A program made the translations under genes and the position numbers. Under the pieces are notes generated by a model. The model was not told the origin of the DNA. It worked only from the letters and a program-made list of their open reading frames with translations, and made no database searches. Below, piece after piece: positions 5,732 to 5,939 of a DNA stretch of 5,939 bases. Every line of letters begins with the position of its first letter. Position 1 is the stretch's first letter. This DNA comes from Phycisphaerales bacterium (GTDB lineage Bacteria; Planctomycetota; Phycisphaerae; Tepidisphaerales; Tepidisphaeraceae), in the NCBI GenBank assembly GCA_028288775.1, contig JAQGHP010000165.1:1-5939 (forward strand). The letters run 5' to 3'.

Positions 5732-5939
5732 ATGCACGCGAAACTTCTCGAAGTCTTGGAAGCCCGCACGCTCTTCTCGGTCTTCGTGGTCAACAACACC
5801 GCGGATGCGGGCCCCGGCTCGCTCCGCCAGGCGATCCTGGACGCCAACCTGAACCCGGGCGCTGACGCCGTCACCGTCGCCATTCCGCAGCCCGCGGGGC
5901 AGGCTCTCGTGCAGACGATCTCGCTCGCAGCCGCCCTGC
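5732..5939 (+). CDS. Second LEPR-XLL beta-helix protein, N-terminal fragment (cut by window edge)
   Basis: The open frame from ATG 5732 gives 69 residues and continues past the right edge. The LEPR-XLL-type motif LEARTLFS is at residues 9-16, only eight residues from the start, followed by VFVVNNTADAGPGSLRQAIL and DANL, which closely matches residues 45-68 of the preceding large protein. The alignment then weakens (ADAVTVAIPQ against PDSIVFSLPG), so the two are paralogues of the same class and not a recent duplicate. By analogy it should be a beta-helix surface or extracellular protein, but its length and later domains are outside the window. The leader is much shorter than that of its neighbour (8 against 36 residues before the motif), and there is again no hydrophobic signal peptide. 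Spacing from the previous stop is 248 bases and includes several hairpins, so independent transcription is likely. Confidence 0.85.
   Translation, partial: MHAKLLEVLEARTLFSVFVVNNTADAGPGSLRQAILDANLNPGADAVTVAIPQPAGQALVQTISLAAAL

Noticed and set aside
5596..5883. Minus-strand 95-residue open frame
   Set aside because: It is antisense to the start of the second LEPR-XLL gene, whose plus-strand product is clearly recognisable, and runs through the intergenic hairpins.

Overview
This window looks like a piece of chromosome from a high-GC member of the Planctomycetota, perhaps class Phycisphaerae. The main evidence is two neighbouring genes whose products begin with the planctomycete-type LEPR-XLL motif (LETRMLFS and LEARTLFS), each followed by the SLRQAILDAN opening of a right-handed beta-helix. 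GC- and C-ending codons dominate, and the gaps between genes are rich in palindromic repeats. The taxonomic call is inference from protein style, because no rRNA or other marker is present.

Layout from left to right. (1) Bases 1-59, minus strand: the first 19 codons of a class II fumarase/aspartase-family enzyme, most likely fumC, which continues beyond the left edge. (2) Bases 60-451: a divergent intergenic region holding a roughly 190-bp fold-back (MITE-like) element with 22-bp perfect terminal inverted repeats and a 24-bp-period direct repeat of one terminus. (3) Bases 452-2023, plus strand: a complete, exported S10-family serine carboxypeptidase-like protein with oxyanion motif and a recognisable Ser-Asp-His triad. 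(4) Bases 2024-2474: an intergenic region with a REP-like TACT-loop hairpin, a second strong GC hairpin and a tandem CTCTGCGT octamer repeat. (5) Bases 2475-5483, plus strand: a 1002-residue modular extracellular protein made of LEPR-XLL leader, beta-helix with six GTD repeats, a following beta domain, an Ig-like domain, an SdrD-B-like domain and an unnamed cysteine-containing C-terminal domain. (6) Bases 5484-5731: a second copy of the TACT-loop hairpin, a long inverted repeat built from GTGAAAC heptamers, and a 10-bp GC stem ending just before a ribosome binding site. (7) Bases 5732-5939, plus strand: the first 69 codons of a second LEPR-XLL beta-helix protein, cut by the right edge.

Functionally, the fumarase is a housekeeping gene pointing away from the rest. 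The other three genes lie on the same strand and encode apparently exported or cell-surface proteins. They are separated by long repeat-filled gaps, so they are probably separate transcription units rather than one operon. No defence system, CRISPR array, RNA gene or transposase is visible. The most unusual material is the palindromic repeat families and the unassigned C-terminal domain of the large surface protein.
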